From Ch67 sp041395845 (GTDB lineage: Bacteria > Pseudomonadota > Gammaproteobacteria > Pseudomonadales > Ketobacteraceae), in the NCBI GenBank assembly GCA_041395845.1, contig JAWKZS010000006.1, positions 124,001 through 188,000 of the forward strand: a stretch of 64,000 bases of DNA, read 5' to 3'. A model generated the notes under the pieces. The model was not told where the DNA came from. It saw only the letters and a program-made list of their open reading frames with translations, and ran no database searches. Shown piece after piece: positions 52,664 through 61,331 of this stretch (positions are counted from its first letter, which is position 1; every line of letters starts with the position of its first letter). The position numbers and the translations under genes are program-made.

Positions 52664-54700
52664 ATGACCAATCCCCTGCTCGAATCCCATCGTTTGCCCC
52701 CCTTCAGCCAGATCCGGCCGGACCAGGTGGTGCCTGCGCTGGATACCCTGCTGAGCGAAAACCGTGCCCGTATCGCCGATATCGTGGCTCACGTGCAGCA
52801 ACACGATGTGACCGTGGACAATTTCCTGCTGCCATTCGAAGAATTGAATGACCGCCTCAGCAATGCCTGGTCGCCGGTGGGCCATCTGAATGGCGTGCTG
52901 AACAGCGACGCCCTGCGCAATGCCTATAACGCCTGCCTGCCCAAGCTGTCGGAATACGGTACCGAGCTGGGTCAGCACAAAGGGCTTTACCAGGCCTATG
53001 CGCAACTGAAAGAACAGGGCTACAACCAGCTCACTGCAGCGCAGAAGAAAGTGGTCGACAATGCGCTGCGGGATTTCCATCTGTCGGGCATCGATCTGCC
53101 GCCGGAACAGCAGAAACGCTACGGCGAGATCAGCAAGCGGCTGTCCGAACTCACCAGCAAATATTCTGAAAACGTGCTCGACTGCACCAATGCGTTCAGC
53201 AAGCACATCACTGATGAAAGCCTGTTGAGCGGCCTGCCCGATACCCAGAAACATGCTGCCCAGATTGCCGCGCAGAAAGCCGGCAAGGATGGCTGGCTGC
53301 TGACCCTGGATATTCCGGTGTACATCGCGGTGATGACCTACTGTGACAACCGTGATCTGCGCCAGGAATTCTATACCGCGTACAACACCAAGGCGTCGGA
53401 TCAGGGGCCGTTCGCGGGCCAGTACGACAACAATCCGCTGATGAATGAAATTCTCGCGCTGCGGCATGAACTGGCACAGCTGCTGGGCTTCCGCAATTAT
53501 GCCGAACGCTCCATCGCCACCAAGATGACCGAGTCCACCGAGCAGGTGCTGGAATTCCTCTACGATCTGGCGAAGAAAGCCTTGCCGGTGGCGCGACAGG
53601 AATACCGCGAGCTGCACGAATTCGCCGTGGACTATTGCAATGCCGACGATCTGCAGGCCTGGGACGTGTCCTATTACAGCGAAAAACTGCGCCAGCAGCG
53701 CTTTGCGATTTCCCAGGAAGAACTGCGGCCCTGGTTTCCGCTGGAAAAAGTCCTCGATGGCCTGTTCGAAATTGCCCGCCGGCTGTTTGATGTGACGTTC
53801 GAACTGGACGACAGTGTCGACCGTTATCATCCGGATGTGCGTTTTTATCGGGTGTTCGAAGCCGGCGAAGAAATTGCCGGGTTCTATTTCGATCTGTTTG
53901 CCCGTGCCAACAAGCGCGGCGGTGCGTGGATGGACGAGTGCCGGGTGCGGCGGCGTACCGTGAATGGCGAACTGCAATTGCCGGTGGCCTATCTGACCTG
54001 CAATTTCAACGGCCCGGTGGGCGACAAGCCGGCGCTGCTGACCCACAACGAAGTCACCACCCTGTTCCATGAGTTCGGCCACGGCCTGCACCACATGCTG
54101 ACCAAGGTGGAAGAGGGCCCGGTGTCCGGCATCAATGGTGTGGCCTGGGACGCAGTGGAATTGCCCAGTCAGTTTCTGGAAAACTGGTGCTGGGAAAAGG
54201 ATGCGATTCCGCTGATCACCGGCCACTACCAAACCGGTGAGCCGCTGCCGCAGGCGATGCTCGACAAAATGCTGGCGGCGAAGAATTTCCAGTCGGCGAT
54301 GATGATGGTGCGCCAGCTGGAATTTTCCATTTTCGATTTCCTCATTCACCGCGACTATCAGCCCGGCCTGGATATTCATGGCGTGCTGGAGGCGGTACGC
54401 AAGGAAGTGGCGGTGATCCAGCCGCCGGCCTTCAACCGGTTTGAATGCAGCTTCAGTCATATATTTGCCGGTGGTTATGCGGCGGGGTATTACAGCTACA
54501 AGTGGGCCGAAGTACTGTCCGCTGATGCGTTTTCCCGCTTCGAGGAAGAAGGCATTTTCAACGGTGATACCGGCCGCTCCTTCCGCGAAAACATTCTGGA
54601 AAAAGGTGGCGAGGAAGAACCCATGGATCTGTTCCGCAAATTCCGTGGCCGCGAACCGAAAGTCGATGCCCTGCTGCGCCACGCGGGACTGGCGGCATGA
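52664..54700 (+). CDS. prlC: Oligopeptidase A (M3 metallopeptidase)
   Basis: PrlC degrades cytosolic oligopeptides, including cleaved signal peptides. The 678-residue enzyme carries the zinc motif TLFHEFGHGLHHML (HExxH near residue 468) with a downstream Glu in WDAVELPSQFLENW, and the N-terminal M3 start NPLLESHRLPPFSQIRPDQV. The ATG at 52664 is the family start. It overlaps yheV by four bases (ATGA). Confidence 0.96.
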   Translation: MTNPLLESHRLPPFSQIRPDQVVPALDTLLSENRARIADIVAHVQQHDVTVDNFLLPFEELNDRLSNAWSPVGHLNGVLNSDALRNAYNACLPKLSEYGTELGQHKGLYQAYAQLKEQGYNQLTAAQKKVVDNALRDFHLSGIDLPPEQQKRYGEISKRLSELTSKYSENVLDCTNAFSKHITDESLLSGLPDTQKHAAQIAAQKAGKDGWLLTLDIPVYIAVMTYCDNRDLRQEFYTAYNTKASDQGPFAGQYDNNPLMNEILALRHELAQLLGFRNYAERSIATKMTESTEQVLEFLYDLAKKALPVARQEYRELHEFAVDYCNADDLQAWDVSYYSEKLRQQRFAISQEELRPWFPLEKVLDGLFEIARRLFDVTFELDDSVDRYHPDVRFYRVFEAGEEIAGFYFDLFARANKRGGAWMDECRVRRRTVNGELQLPVAYLTCNFNGPVGDKPALLTHNEVTTLFHEFGHGLHHMLTKVEEGPVSGINGVAWDAVELPSQFLENWCWEKDAIPLITGHYQTGEPLPQAMLDKMLAAKNFQSAMMMVRQLEFSIFDFLIHRDYQPGLDIHGVLEAVRKEVAVIQPPAFNRFECSFSHIFAGGYAAGYYSYKWAEVLSADAFSRFEEEGIFNGDTGRSFRENILEKGGEEEPMDLFRKFRGREPKVDALLRHAGLAA

Positions 54701-54894
54701 AAAAGCAGTTTATCGCGGGAGCCAAGTGCCCCCAATGCGGCCTGGAAGACAAGATCTACGTTTATCATCAGGATGGCGACGATATCGCCCAGTGCAATGC
54801 CTGCGGATACAGGAGCGTGCGCCCGAAGGACAATGATCCGCCGTCACCACCGGACGATGACGGCGAAGCAGGCATCGTGCGCATCCTGCAGTGA
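54697..54894 (+). CDS. yheV: YheV-family zinc-ribbon protein
   Basis: The 65-residue protein has two CxxC pairs (AKCPQCG and AQCNACG) forming a zinc ribbon, and a proline/acidic tail. YheV-type proteins have no established function and commonly follow prlC in Gammaproteobacteria. The ATG overlaps the prlC stop, so it is translationally coupled. Confidence 0.9.
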   Translation: MKKQFIAGAKCPQCGLEDKIYVYHQDGDDIAQCNACGYRSVRPKDNDPPSPPDDDGEAGIVRILQ

Positions 54895-55040
54895 CCACTG
54901 TTCATTCATTGTCGGCCAACACGCAAAAATGCGTCCGAAAGTTGGCGTTGGCGCGTCCTGCACTATACTGAGACAAAACAGCCGTTGCCTTGTCGGCGGC
55001 TATTCTGTCTTTCTGGTGTCAACAAGCGGCGTGCCGGATC

Positions 55041-56912
55041 ATGTCGAGCATTGTCAGCGGTGCCCTTAAGTCATTGAGCTTGCTCACCTCTGCCTTCAGG
55101 CCAGTGCTGATCGTTTGGCTGTTGCTGGGTGTCATGCCGTTGACGGCGCAGGCGAAGCAGGCGCTGGTAACGCTCGAAGCCACCACATCCCGGCAGGAAC
55201 TGTCACTGGCGCTGCTGTATCTGGAAGATCCGGATCACGGGCTGGATATCGACAGTGCCCGTCAGGCCCGCCGTGATGGCCGCTTCCAGGGTGGGCAGAG
55301 CGGTGCCTACAACTTCGGTTTTACCGAATCGGCCTTCTGGTTCTACGTGCGCATCGACAACCGTGGCTCGGCGGAAGATGAATGGATCGTGGAATCCCTC
55401 TATCCGATTCTCGATCAACTGGATTTTTATGCGGTCTATGACGACGGCCGTATCGTGCATCAGCGTGCCGGGGATTCGATTCCGTTTGCCGCCCGCAGCA
55501 AGGCCCACCACACCACCAATTTCGCGCTTGACCTGCCCACCGGTGTGAGCGCGGATATCTATATCCGGGTGCAGACCACCGGTGCCGTGCAGATGCCGTT
55601 GCGGCTATGGACGGAAGACGCCTTTGCCGCCCGGGTCAGCAGCGAGCAGATCCTGTTCGGATTCTATTACGGCATTCTGCTGTCGCTGCTGCTGTACAAC
55701 CTGTTGCTGTTCATGGTGATCCGCGACGTCAACTATCTGTTTTACGTGCTGTATATCGGCTCGTACGGGTTGTTCCAGTTTTCCCTCAACGGACTATCGT
55801 TCCAGTACCTGTGGCCGGAAAGCCCGCAGTGGAACAATCACAGCATCGCGTTCCTGATCGGTACCGGGCTGTTTTTCATCGCGCTGTTTTCGCGCTCGTT
55901 TCTCGCGCTGAAGCAGAACAGTCCATCGCTGGACAAGGTGCTGATCGGTTTCATGGTTTTTTTTGCCGGCGTGTCGCTGATGACATTTGTGGTGCCGTAC
56001 AAGCACGCCATTCGGGTGGCGACACTGGGCGCGCTGTTTGCCGTCATTTTTGTGATGGTGTCAGCGGTGGTGTGCTGGCTCAAGTCTTACCGGCCGGCGC
56101 GCTATTTCGTCCTGTCGTGGCTGCTGCTGCTTACCGGCATGGCCGCCTATGCACTGAAATCCTTTTCGCTGCTGCCGTCGAATTTCATCACCGAATACGC
56201 GATCCAGTTCGGCTCGGCGCTCGAGATGGTGCTGCTGTCGCTGGCGCTGGCGGATCGCATCAAGATCCTGCAGGAACAGAACCAGCGCATGCAGCGCCAG
56301 GTGAATGAATCCCTGGAACAGCATGTGCGCGAACGTACGCTGGAACTGGAACGGGCCAATCGCCAGCTGCAGGAACTGTCCACTACCGATGGTCTTACCG
56401 GGCTGAAGAACCGCCGCTTCTTCAACGAATCCTTCGCACTGGAATGCAAGCGTACCAGTCGCAGTGGCGACAGCCTGTCGGTGATCCTGATCGACATCGA
56501 CCATTTCAAGAATCTGAATGATCGTTACGGCCACTTGCTGGGGGATGAATGCATCAAGGCGGTGGCGGACGTGATCCTGCACACGGCGTTCCGGCAGACC
56601 GATACCAAGTGCCGCTACGGTGGCGAGGAATTTGTGGTGCTGATGCCGTCGACTCCGATCGAAGGTGCGCTGCGGGTGGCCAATCATATTCTGGATGGCA
56701 TCCGTCAGCTGAAGATTCCCTGTCACGACCGCGAGATCACGGTCACCGCCAGTCTGGGGGTGGCGACGGTGACCCACGATCGCGAAGACGCGGTACGCGA
56801 TGTGCTGGAACAGGCCGATCAGGCGCTGTATCAGGCCAAGTCGTCGGGCCGCAATGCGGTGGTGGCGTTTTCCCGCAGTTATGGTGCTGCGCCGTTTCGC
56901 TCGTCGCTGTAA
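55041..56912 (+). CDS. 7TMR-DISM diguanylate cyclase
   Basis: The 623-residue membrane sensor has a signal-like first helix (about 8-32). A periplasmic 7TMR-DISM extracellular domain follows (about 40-190; SGAYNFGFTESAFWFYVRID), then seven membrane helices (about 200-400; FYYGILLSLLLYNLLLFMVI). A short coiled coil (about 415-455) leads to a GGDEF domain. The active site is RYGGEEF with an inhibitory RQTD five residues before it. DISM domains are thought to bind carbohydrates or other small ligands. The ATG at 55041 is preferred over an upstream in-frame start. It stands alone, convergent with znuB. Confidence 0.92.
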   Translation: MSSIVSGALKSLSLLTSAFRPVLIVWLLLGVMPLTAQAKQALVTLEATTSRQELSLALLYLEDPDHGLDIDSARQARRDGRFQGGQSGAYNFGFTESAFWFYVRIDNRGSAEDEWIVESLYPILDQLDFYAVYDDGRIVHQRAGDSIPFAARSKAHHTTNFALDLPTGVSADIYIRVQTTGAVQMPLRLWTEDAFAARVSSEQILFGFYYGILLSLLLYNLLLFMVIRDVNYLFYVLYIGSYGLFQFSLNGLSFQYLWPESPQWNNHSIAFLIGTGLFFIALFSRSFLALKQNSPSLDKVLIGFMVFFAGVSLMTFVVPYKHAIRVATLGALFAVIFVMVSAVVCWLKSYRPARYFVLSWLLLLTGMAAYALKSFSLLPSNFITEYAIQFGSALEMVLLSLALADRIKILQEQNQRMQRQVNESLEQHVRERTLELERANRQLQELSTTDGLTGLKNRRFFNESFALECKRTSRSGDSLSVILIDIDHFKNLNDRYGHLLGDECIKAVADVILHTAFRQTDTKCRYGGEEFVVLMPSTPIEGALRVANHILDGIRQLKIPCHDREITVTASLGVATVTHDREDAVRDVLEQADQALYQAKSSGRNAVVAFSRSYGAAPFRSSL

Positions 56913-56927
56913 GACTCGCGCCCCCGC

Positions 56928-57719
56928 TCAGCCCTGCGTGCGTGGGCTGAACAGATAAACCACGACAAACGTCAGCGCGGAACACAGCACGATACTCGGC
57001 CCGGCCGGGGTATCCGCCAGCCATGACAGCAGCAGCCCCGCCAGCACCGATCCCATGCCGATGACGCTGGCGATCAGTGCCATCTGTTCCGGGGTGTGCG
57101 ACAGCTTGCGCGCGGCGGCTGCGGGAATGATCAGCATGGCAGTGATCAGCAGGGCGCCCACCACTTTCATGCCGATGGCCACGGTACTGGCCAGCAGCAG
57201 CATGAACAGCAGCCGAACCCACCCCACCCGGACGCCTTCCGCCTGGGCCAGTTCCTGATTCACCGCGATATTGAGCATGGGAATCCAGATAAAGCGCAGG
57301 GCGATACCGATCAGGGCGGCCAGTCCTGTCACCCACAGCACGTCCTGAAAGGATGTCGCCAACAGATCACCGAACAGCAGTCCCAGCAGATCCACCCGTA
57401 CATGGCTCATCAGGCTCACCAGCACCAGACCCAGCGCCAGGGTGCCGTGAGCCATGATCCCCAACAGGGTGTCGTTGGCAATGAAACGCTGCCCCTGCAG
57501 CACGGTGAGCGCCAGGGCCAGGGCGCTGGCCACCAGAATCACGCCCACGGTGGGATTGAGCTGGAACAGAAAACCCAGGCCGATGCCCAGCAGGGCCGAA
57601 TGGGCCAGGGTGTCGCCGAAATAGGCCATCCGGCCCCACACCACGAAGCAGCCCAGGGGGCCGGCAATCAGTGCCAGCAGCAGGCCGATCAGCAGGGCCG
57701 GCAGCAGGATCTCAATCAT
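56928..57719 (-). CDS. znuB: Zinc ABC transporter permease ZnuB
   Basis: ZnuB is the inner-membrane channel of the high-affinity zinc importer. The 263-residue ABC-3 family protein has about eight or nine helices; typical segments are GRMAYFGDTLAHSALLGIG and GALLITAMLIIPAAAARKL. It starts inside the end of znuC (8-base overlap), so both are translated together. The frame continues upstream in znuC but the ATG at 57719 gives the family start. Confidence 0.95.
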   Translation of the reverse strand: MIEILLPALLIGLLLALIAGPLGCFVVWGRMAYFGDTLAHSALLGIGLGFLFQLNPTVGVILVASALALALTVLQGQRFIANDTLLGIMAHGTLALGLVLVSLMSHVRVDLLGLLFGDLLATSFQDVLWVTGLAALIGIALRFIWIPMLNIAVNQELAQAEGVRVGWVRLLFMLLLASTVAIGMKVVGALLITAMLIIPAAAARKLSHTPEQMALIASVIGMGSVLAGLLLSWLADTPAGPSIVLCSALTFVVVYLFSPRTQG

Positions 57720-58542
57720 GGCGGTGCCCCTTGTGATCGTGGGAGCAGCCGGGCCCATGCACATGCGCGCCAGTAGGGGTAACACGGGTAAAGCGGGGGG
57801 CTTCGTCCACCACCTGGCCGTGCAGGTCGTGATGGTGATCGTGGTGGTGGGTGTAGACGCCGATATCCTCCACCTCGCTGCTGCTGAACAGGGCCAGGTA
57901 CTCGGGATGATTGACCACCGCCTCGGCGGTGCCGGAACAGCACACGTGCTGGTTCAGGCACAGTACCTGATCGGTCTGCGCCATCACGAAATGCAGATCG
58001 TGGGACACCATCAGGATGGCAAAGCCATGTTCTTCCCGCAGCTGCGCCAGCAGCCGGTACAGGGACTGCTGGCCCTGCAGATCCACGCCCTGGGCCGGTT
58101 CATCCAGCACCAGCAGATCGGGACTGCGCAGCAGGGCGCGGGCCAGCAGCACGCGCTGGAACTCGCCGCCGGACAGGCGCTGCACCGCTGCCTGACGCAG
58201 GGAACGGGCACCGACCCGCTGCAGGGCCTGGTCGATGGACTGGCTGTCACCGGCGTTGGCCAGGCGCAGAAAGCGGTCGACGGTCAGCGGCAGGCTGGGA
58301 TCGACGGCGAGTTTCTGTGGCATGTAGCCGATGGTCAGGCCGTTGGTGCGGGTCACACTGCCCCGGCTGGGCTGATACAGCCCCAGGACAATCTTCAACA
58401 GACAGGATTTGCCGGCACCATTGGGGCCGATGATGGTCAAAATTTCGCGGCGGTGAATGTCCAGTGTGATCTGATCGAGCACCGTGCGCTGTTTGAAGTC
58501 CAGGCCGATGTCGCGCAGTGAAACCAGTGTGTCTGATGTCAT
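57712..58542 (-). CDS. znuC: Zinc ABC transporter ATPase ZnuC with His-rich tail
   Basis: ZnuC drives zinc import through ZnuB. The 276-residue ATPase has Walker A GPNGAGKSCLL, signature LSGGEFQRVLLARALL, Walker B LLVLDEPAQGVD and the switch His in MVSHDLHFV. About 45 extra C-terminal residues carry two His clusters (THHHDHHHDLHG and HVHGPGCSHDHKGHRHD), a probable cytosolic zinc-binding or sensing tail that is seen in some ZnuC proteins. It is divergent from znuA across 81 bases. Confidence 0.95.
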   Translation of the reverse strand: MTSDTLVSLRDIGLDFKQRTVLDQITLDIHRREILTIIGPNGAGKSCLLKIVLGLYQPSRGSVTRTNGLTIGYMPQKLAVDPSLPLTVDRFLRLANAGDSQSIDQALQRVGARSLRQAAVQRLSGGEFQRVLLARALLRSPDLLVLDEPAQGVDLQGQQSLYRLLAQLREEHGFAILMVSHDLHFVMAQTDQVLCLNQHVCCSGTAEAVVNHPEYLALFSSSEVEDIGVYTHHHDHHHDLHGQVVDEAPRFTRVTPTGAHVHGPGCSHDHKGHRHD

Positions 58543-58556
58543 GGTGATAGGCGACC

Positions 58557-58566
58557 CCTTCGAAGG
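58557..58566. promoter_or_regulatory. Palindrome CCTTCGAAGG between znuC and znuA
   Basis: A perfect 10-bp palindrome lies in the 81-base divergent znuCB/znuA promoter region, 14 bases upstream of the znuC start. It does not resemble the known GTTATA-type Zur box, so its role is uncertain. Confidence 0.3.
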
Positions 58567-58623
58567 CAGGCCATGCTAAACTTCTGCCCCCTTTTTCACA
58601 ATAGCCGGAACCCGGAGACCAGT

Positions 58624-59571
58624 ATGGCGGCGCGGCAGTTCATGTATGGAACCCTAATTCTGATCCTCATGACAGCGATGCTGTTGCCGTCGGCGCTGCG
58701 GGCAGCAGAAACCACGCCCTACCGGGTACTTACCAGCATCCGCCCGGCCACCCTGCTGGTAACCGAACTGGCGGGGAATCTGCCGATCCGGGTGGACACG
58801 CTGCTGCCGGCGGGCGCCACGCCCCACGACTATGCCCTGTCCCCCAGTGATCTGACCCGCATCCGCCAGGCCAACCTGCTGGTGTGGCTGGGTGAGTCTG
58901 GCGAACCTTACCTGCGCAAGGTGTCGGCGGCCAACCCCAACCGGGTTGCCTGGGCTGAATTGCCCGACCTGCTGAAACTGCCGGCGCGGGAGGCGCTGCA
59001 CGCCCATCATGGCGACAGCCACGACAGCCACCGTCATCACGATCACGGCGACACGGGCATCGACCCCCATATCTGGTGGAGCGTGCCCAATGCCATCCTG
59101 CTGGCGCGCACCCTGGAACAGCAGATCGCCGCGGCCCGGCCAGAGTGGGCCGCCACCCTGCAGCAGAACCGCCAGCAGCTGGAAGCGACCCTGCAGCGTC
59201 AGGTGCTGGATCAGCGGGCGCGGTTTGCGTCCGGCTTCAAGCCCTTCCTGCTGGCCCATGATGCGTTTCATTATCTGGAAGAAGATCTGGGCATCCAGTC
59301 CGATGCCGCCATCCTGCTGGACCCGGAAGCCAAGCCCGGGGTGAAACACCTGCTGGAACTGAAAAAGCGGGTGCAGGCCCAGAATATCGGCTGCGTGCTC
59401 ACCGGTGTGCTGGTGCCGGGCAACCTGATCGACAAGATCGATACCGATCCGCCACTGCTGCGCCAGCCCATGGACGAACTGGGCTGGGACTACCCGGGCA
59501 ACCGCTATAGCGAATGGCTGCAGCTGGCGTACGACAAAGTGGCCGAATGCGTCGGCCTGTCCCTCAACTGA
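58624..59571 (+). CDS. znuA: Zinc-binding periplasmic protein ZnuA
   Basis: ZnuA captures periplasmic zinc and hands it to ZnuBC. The 315-residue protein has a signal peptide (about 1-27), the first metal His in GATPHDYALSPSD, a His/Asp-rich flexible loop (HAHHGDSHDSHRHHDHGD), DPHIWW, a His in AHDAFHYLEEDLG, and C-terminal KIDTDPPLL. The ATG at 58624 precedes the signal peptide; an in-frame start 17 codons upstream is too polar. The M50 protease gene follows after 15 bases. Confidence 0.94.
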   Translation: MAARQFMYGTLILILMTAMLLPSALRAAETTPYRVLTSIRPATLLVTELAGNLPIRVDTLLPAGATPHDYALSPSDLTRIRQANLLVWLGESGEPYLRKVSAANPNRVAWAELPDLLKLPAREALHAHHGDSHDSHRHHDHGDTGIDPHIWWSVPNAILLARTLEQQIAAARPEWAATLQQNRQQLEATLQRQVLDQRARFASGFKPFLLAHDAFHYLEEDLGIQSDAAILLDPEAKPGVKHLLELKKRVQAQNIGCVLTGVLVPGNLIDKIDTDPPLLRQPMDELGWDYPGNRYSEWLQLAYDKVAECVGLSLN

Positions 59572-59586
59572 CGGAATCCCTGAATC

Positions 59587-60225
59587 ATGCTGACCCTGTT
59601 ACTCAATGGCCAGATCGCGGTGTTCGGCATCCTGCTGCTGGCGATCATCTTCTCCCTCAGCCTGCATGAATATGGCCACGCCCGCGCCGCCACCTGGCTG
59701 GGGGACGACACCGCCCGGCTGGCAGGGCGACTCACGGTGAATCCGGCGTCCCATATCGATCCCCTGGGCCTGCTGATGGTGGTGCTGGTGGGCTTTGGCT
59801 ATGCGCGGCCGGTGCCGTTCAATCCGCGCAAGATGCATCAGCCCTGGGCGCGGGCGGCGGTGGCGGCGGCCGGTCCGGGCATGAATTTCCTGATTGCGGT
59901 GGTGGCGGTGAACCTGCTGGCGCTGGGGGCCCATTCCACCGGCCTCGACCTGACAAGGGAAGCGGTGATGACCCTGACCATCCTTGCCCAGATCAATCTG
60001 CTGCTGATGCTGTTCAACCTGCTGCCCCTGGGGCCGCTGGATGGCCACTACATCATGTCCTGGCTGCTGCCGCCGGACCTGGGGCGTCGCTACGACTACT
60101 TCAATGCCCGCCACGGCACCCAGGTGTTTCTGGTACTGATCGTGCTCAGCGTGGTGGGGGTGCCGGTGTTCCGCTTCCTGTCGGCGTTTGCCAGCAGCAT
60201 CATGCCCTATCTGGTGATCGTCTGA
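59587..60225 (+). CDS. Site-2-protease-family (M50) membrane metalloprotease
   Basis: The 212-residue membrane protein has the M50 zinc motif SLSLHEYGHARAA (HExxH) on its first helices and the second metal motif FNLLPLGPLDGHYI. About five or six helices are predicted and no PDZ or CBS domain is present, so it is the minimal form common near housekeeping genes. Substrates of this subclass are unknown. It follows znuA by 15 bases, likely the same transcript, and is convergent with the LEA2-like gene. Confidence 0.9.
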   Translation: MLTLLLNGQIAVFGILLLAIIFSLSLHEYGHARAATWLGDDTARLAGRLTVNPASHIDPLGLLMVVLVGFGYARPVPFNPRKMHQPWARAAVAAAGPGMNFLIAVVAVNLLALGAHSTGLDLTREAVMTLTILAQINLLLMLFNLLPLGPLDGHYIMSWLLPPDLGRRYDYFNARHGTQVFLVLIVLSVVGVPVFRFLSAFASSIMPYLVIV

Positions 60226-60231
60226 TCCGGC

Positions 60232-60744
60232 TCAGCCGAACTGCAGCGGCACATCACCGGCACGGTTGAAGGGAATGGCGGGCATGTACCACCAGTCCAG
60301 CTTCACCTTGCCATCCACCTGATAGGCCAGCGACTTGGGTGCCTTGGCCGGATTCATCAGCAGGGGCAGCAGGCCGGTGGCGGTTTTCAGCAGGTTCACC
60401 GTTACCACCAGCGGCATGTCGGTTTCGCCCAGGGCCGGCAGAGTCACGGCGCGGGCCTGACGTCCTTCGGCTACCCGGATTTTCTGCAGCATCAGGCCGT
60501 ACTCGATGCCGGTCACCGGCAGGGTGATGTTGTTGGGGTTCTTCACCCGCAGATCCACCATCACATCCAGACCGGACAGATCCAGCTGGCCCAGGGCCAC
60601 GTTGCGGACGCTGACCTCGGGGGCGATCAGCTGGGTGGGCAGGCCGGCACAGGCGGCAACCGCGGTTGCGCTGCCCAGCGCCAGCCACTGCAGCAGACGG
60701 CGACGGTCGATGTGTTCGGCGAATGGAATAGTGTGATCCGACAT
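60232..60744 (-). CDS. LEA type 2 (LEA14-like) lipoprotein
   Basis: The 170-residue protein has a twin-Arg-like start (RRRLLQWLALGS) and a lipobox TAVAAC (Cys about residue 32). The LEA2/WHy-type beta domain follows: VRNVALGQLDLSGLDVMVDL, RVKNPNNITLPVTGIEYGL. Such proteins may protect envelope components; the function is not known. The start at 60744 gives a proper signal sequence; the frame extends 18 codons further upstream. Three Arg before the hydrophobic core (IDRRRLLQWL) leave Tat export possible. Confidence 0.85.
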   Translation of the reverse strand: MSDHTIPFAEHIDRRRLLQWLALGSATAVAACAGLPTQLIAPEVSVRNVALGQLDLSGLDVMVDLRVKNPNNITLPVTGIEYGLMLQKIRVAEGRQARAVTLPALGETDMPLVVTVNLLKTATGLLPLLMNPAKAPKSLAYQVDGKVKLDWWYMPAIPFNRAGDVPLQFG

Positions 60745-60803
60745 GAACCAATCCTTGCGACGATGGAAAAAACCCAGTGTAGCGGGATCGCCGGCCAAAT
60801 ACT

Positions 60804-61322
60804 CTAGTCGCGACGCCAGCGCAGCCGGTTGTTGTTATCGCGGCTATGGCGGATCAGGTCGTCGCCACCGCTGAAACCGGCCTTGCACAGGCGGTCGTAC
60901 AGCACCACATGCACCGTTGCCGCCAGATTCAGACAGCCGCGGGTGGGGATATAGATTACGTCCCGGCACTGATCCACCTGGGCCTGGGTCAGCGAACTGT
61001 CCTCGGGCCCGAACACGTAAAACGCCCGCGCCGGGTGCTGGTAATCCGGCAGCGCAATCGCCCCTTCCACCAGTTCCACCGCCACCGGCACCGCACCGGC
61101 CGGCAGGCTGGCGAACAGATCCGGTTCCCAGGTCAGCGGAATCTGCTCGTGCATGTCCTTGGTATCGGTGATGAACTTGCGGGCATGATGGAACCGCTCG
61201 CCGGAATACACCACGCCGCTCACGCCAAAGCAGCCGGCAGCGCGCATCACCATGCCGACATTGGTGGGGGACTTGGGATTGGCCAGGGCGATCCAGCTGG
61301 CGGGTGTGGTGGAATCAGGCAT
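60804..61322 (-). CDS. SpoU/TrmH-family RNA 2'-O-methyltransferase
   Basis: The 172-residue SPOUT enzyme has the three SpoU motifs: NPKSPTNVGMVMRAAGCFGV, FYVFGPEDSSLT and IPTRGCLNLAATVHVVLYD. It lacks the extra N-terminal RNA-binding domain of RlmB, so it is like the short TrmL/TrmH-like forms. The target RNA is not predictable. It is preceded on the same strand by the FHA-CpaF gene, 9 bases apart. Confidence 0.9.
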   Translation of the reverse strand: MPDSTTPASWIALANPKSPTNVGMVMRAAGCFGVSGVVYSGERFHHARKFITDTKDMHEQIPLTWEPDLFASLPAGAVPVAVELVEGAIALPDYQHPARAFYVFGPEDSSLTQAQVDQCRDVIYIPTRGCLNLAATVHVVLYDRLCKAGFSGGDDLIRHSRDNNNRLRWRRD

Positions 61323-61331
61323 TGCAGTGCG

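Noticed and set aside
52628..54682. 684-codon open frame on minus strand
   Set aside because: It is antisense to prlC over almost its full length; prlC has intact M3 peptidase motifs.
58543..58623. Zur box in the znu divergent promoter
   Set aside because: No GTTATA-type AT-rich dyad is present; the only palindrome is CCTTCGAAGG.
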